From CAYLSO01 sp964386525 (GTDB lineage: Bacteria > Eisenbacteria > RBG-16-71-46 > DASYSL01): a stretch of DNA of 6,599 nt. Positions 5,698 to 6,599 of the stretch are shown piece after piece (the stretch's first letter is position 1; each line of letters starts with the position of its first letter). The position numbers and the translations under genes are program-made. Below the pieces are notes generated by a model that was not told where the DNA came from, searched no databases, and saw only the letters and a program-made list of their open reading frames with translations. Where the stretch lies: NCBI GenBank assembly GCA_964386525.1, contig CAYLSO010000082.1, positions 1-6,599 on the forward strand, given 5' to 3'.

Positions 5698-5747
5698 CCG
5701 GCGCGGGGCGGACGGCCCGTCAGAGGATGGACCATCCGCCGCGCCGG
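5698..5747. repeat. GC-rich inverted repeat (potential hairpin) in the 73-base intergenic gap
   Basis: The left arm 5698-5712 pairs with the right arm 5735-5747: nine base pairs (CCGGCGCGG with CCGCGCCGG), a two-base GG bulge at 5707-5708, then four more pairs (CGGA with TCCG). The loop is 22 bases and holds a smaller perfect palindrome with its right half, GGATGG-A-CCATCC (5725-5737), that competes with it. No T-run follows on the minus strand, so it is not a standard intrinsic terminator. The position immediately ahead of the thioredoxin ribosome binding site suggests a transcript boundary or translational control element. Chance pairing in such GC-rich DNA is possible. Confidence 0.4.
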
Positions 5748-5756
5748 GGAAACGGT

Positions 5757-6044
5757 TCAGTGCGGGAGCCGGTAGCGCACGATCAGATCGAGGGCGGCCC
5801 ATGTGCCGCCGAAGAGGTATGACAGCGCGGCGCGCGCCAGGAACCGCTCGCCGCCCCGCGCGCTCCATGCCGCGTGGACGGCGAGCGAGACGAAGGTCAT
5901 GGTCGCGGCCCCGGCCGAACCGCTGGCTGCGCCCCAGAAGGCGGCGGACAGGGCGGCCAGCGCCAGGGCGACGGCGATCTGCCGGCGGCGCAGCCGGGCC
6001 CGGCGGGCCCGCGCTGCGCCCAGCGAGCAGGCAGCGATGCGCAT
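5757..6044 (-). CDS. Small membrane protein, probably three helices, unknown function
   Basis: A 95-residue protein. After a positively charged N terminus (Arg-rich 11-21), hydrophobic stretches run at about 22-41, 46-62 and 69-89, the last containing Asp86, so two or three membrane spans are expected with the N terminus inside. No family is recognised. I chose the ATG at 6044 because GGGAGG lies six bases ahead of it, overlapping the stop of the upstream gene, and because the longer in-frame start at 6179 would prepend Arg-rich sequence that lies over the upstream gene. The two genes are 11 bases apart and so probably co-transcribed and coupled. The 73-base gap that follows, before the thioredoxin gene, is the largest on this strand. 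Confidence 0.75.
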   Translation of the reverse strand: MRIAACSLGAARARRARLRRRQIAVALALAALSAAFWGAASGSAGAATMTFVSLAVHAAWSARGGERFLARAALSYLFGGTWAALDLIVRYRLPH

Positions 6045-6050
6045 GCGCCG

Positions 6051-6056
6051 CCTCCC
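6051..6056 (-). promoter_or_regulatory. Ribosome binding site of the small membrane protein gene
   Basis: Minus-strand GGGAGG, six bases before the ATG at 6044. Its first base is the last base of the upstream gene's TAG stop, which points to coupled translation and decides the start of the small membrane protein. Confidence 0.75.
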
Positions 6057-6599
6057 TACTGGGGATCCCAGCACTTGGCGAAGCTGTAGACGCAGCGGGC
6101 GGTGTTCGACGCGACGCAAAGCGCGGCGCGGGCCACCGACCACCAGCCGTAGGGAGGCATGAGCGCGCCGGCCACGCACGTCAGGTTGCCCACGCCGGCG
6201 CAGAAGACGTAGTCGCGGAAGCAGGCCACGACGCGCTCGGTGTGGTAGACGGGGTCGCCCGCGCCGCCCGGAAGCGAGGCGTCGAAGAGCCCGTCGGCGG
6301 CGAAGCCGGGCACGTCCTCGGCCGGGCGCATCACACCGGTGGCCGTCTCGAAGAAGACGAGCCCGCCCGAGACCTGGGTGCTCGGATTGCCCGCCTCGTC
6401 GAGCGCGGTCGCCACTTGCACGACGGGCGCGCCGACGAGGCCTTCCGGATCGACGATGCCGGACTTCTCGAGCGCCAGCACGACCGCGGTGACCGGCGGG
6501 TCGGACGAGGCGAAGGCCGTGTCGCGCTCGGCGTGGCGGAGGTAGCCGCGCGCCGCGCAGCGCTCCAGCGCCCAGAGCACGGCGGGCATGGTGCGCGCG
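6056..6599 (-). CDS. C-terminal part of an unrecognised protein with clustered cysteines (runs off the right edge)
   Basis: The frame is open to the window edge. The first ATG inside (6589) has no ribosome binding site, so the true start is probably outside and I treat the gene as partial. From that ATG 177 residues are visible, and I do not recognise them. The middle reads as mixed alpha/beta, soluble sequence (PPVTAVVLALEKSGIVDPEG, then VVQVATALDEAGNPS, SGGLVFFETATG). The last 55 residues hold six Cys (123, 130, 138, 158, 166, 173) and many aromatics, ending CVYSFAKCWDPQ. Even spacing of Cys suggests disulfides or a metal site, and hence possibly an exported protein, but the N terminus that would show a signal peptide is missing. 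It is followed 11 bases later by the small membrane protein gene. Confidence 0.7.
   Translation of the reverse strand, partial: ARTMPAVLWALERCAARGYLRHAERDTAFASSDPPVTAVVLALEKSGIVDPEGLVGAPVVQVATALDEAGNPSTQVSGGLVFFETATGVMRPAEDVPGFAADGLFDASLPGGAGDPVYHTERVVACFRDYVFCAGVGNLTCVAGALMPPYGWWSVARAALCVASNTARCVYSFAKCWDPQ

Noticed and set aside
5698..5747. The inverted repeat as a rho-independent terminator
   Set aside because: No T-run follows on the minus strand and a ribosome binding site comes two bases later, so I list it only as a potential hairpin.
6045..6179. Longer start (6179) for the small membrane protein
   Set aside because: It would add an Arg-rich extension over the upstream gene. The ATG at 6044 has a strong, well-spaced ribosome binding site.

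Overview
The window is very GC-rich DNA, with G or C at most third codon positions, from a Gram-negative-like bacterium. It shows no mobile element, CRISPR array, tRNA or rRNA. The protein styles (a GT39 membrane glycosyltransferase, a divergent polysaccharide deacetylase, and a small 'DESGEDYLYP-like' protein) suggest an uncultured high-GC soil or sediment lineage such as Methylomirabilota/Rokubacteria, Binatia or a deltaproteobacterium. That placement is inference from memory, not a measured assignment.

Layout: one short plus-strand gene lies at the left edge (17-226). Everything else lies on the minus strand and reads from right to left. First (6599 to 5757) come the C-terminal part of an unrecognised cysteine-bearing protein and a small three-helix membrane protein with a strong ribosome binding site. 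After a 73-base gap holding an inverted repeat, a membrane-anchored TlpA/ResA-type thioredoxin (5683-5075) begins a tightly packed run. It continues with a probable 37-residue microprotein (5070-4957), a 79-residue small protein with two cysteine pairs (4960-4721), a TatD-family metallohydrolase (4704-3940), the 16S rRNA dimethyltransferase RsmA/KsgA (3992-3069), a membrane-anchored divergent polysaccharide deacetylase homologue (3065-1896), a 46-residue remnant of a GNAT acetyltransferase (1899-1759), and a GT39/ArnT-like glycosyltransferase (1751-243). Junctions are 4 nt, ATGA overlap, 16 nt, 53-nt overlap, 3 nt, GTGA overlap and 7 nt, so this is almost certainly one transcript with translational coupling.

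Functionally the run mixes housekeeping (TatD and RsmA, a common bacterial pairing) with envelope work (periplasmic thiol redox, a polysaccharide deacetylase-like protein, and lipid-linked sugar transfer). I see no clearly new multi-gene system. The points most worth following are: a deacetylase homologue that has lost most of its metal and catalytic motifs; a family 'YLYP' motif changed to 'CLCP', which gives a CxxC plus CxC protein two genes downstream of a thioredoxin; a truncated GNAT gene that keeps its coupled start; and a probable TTG-started microprotein.
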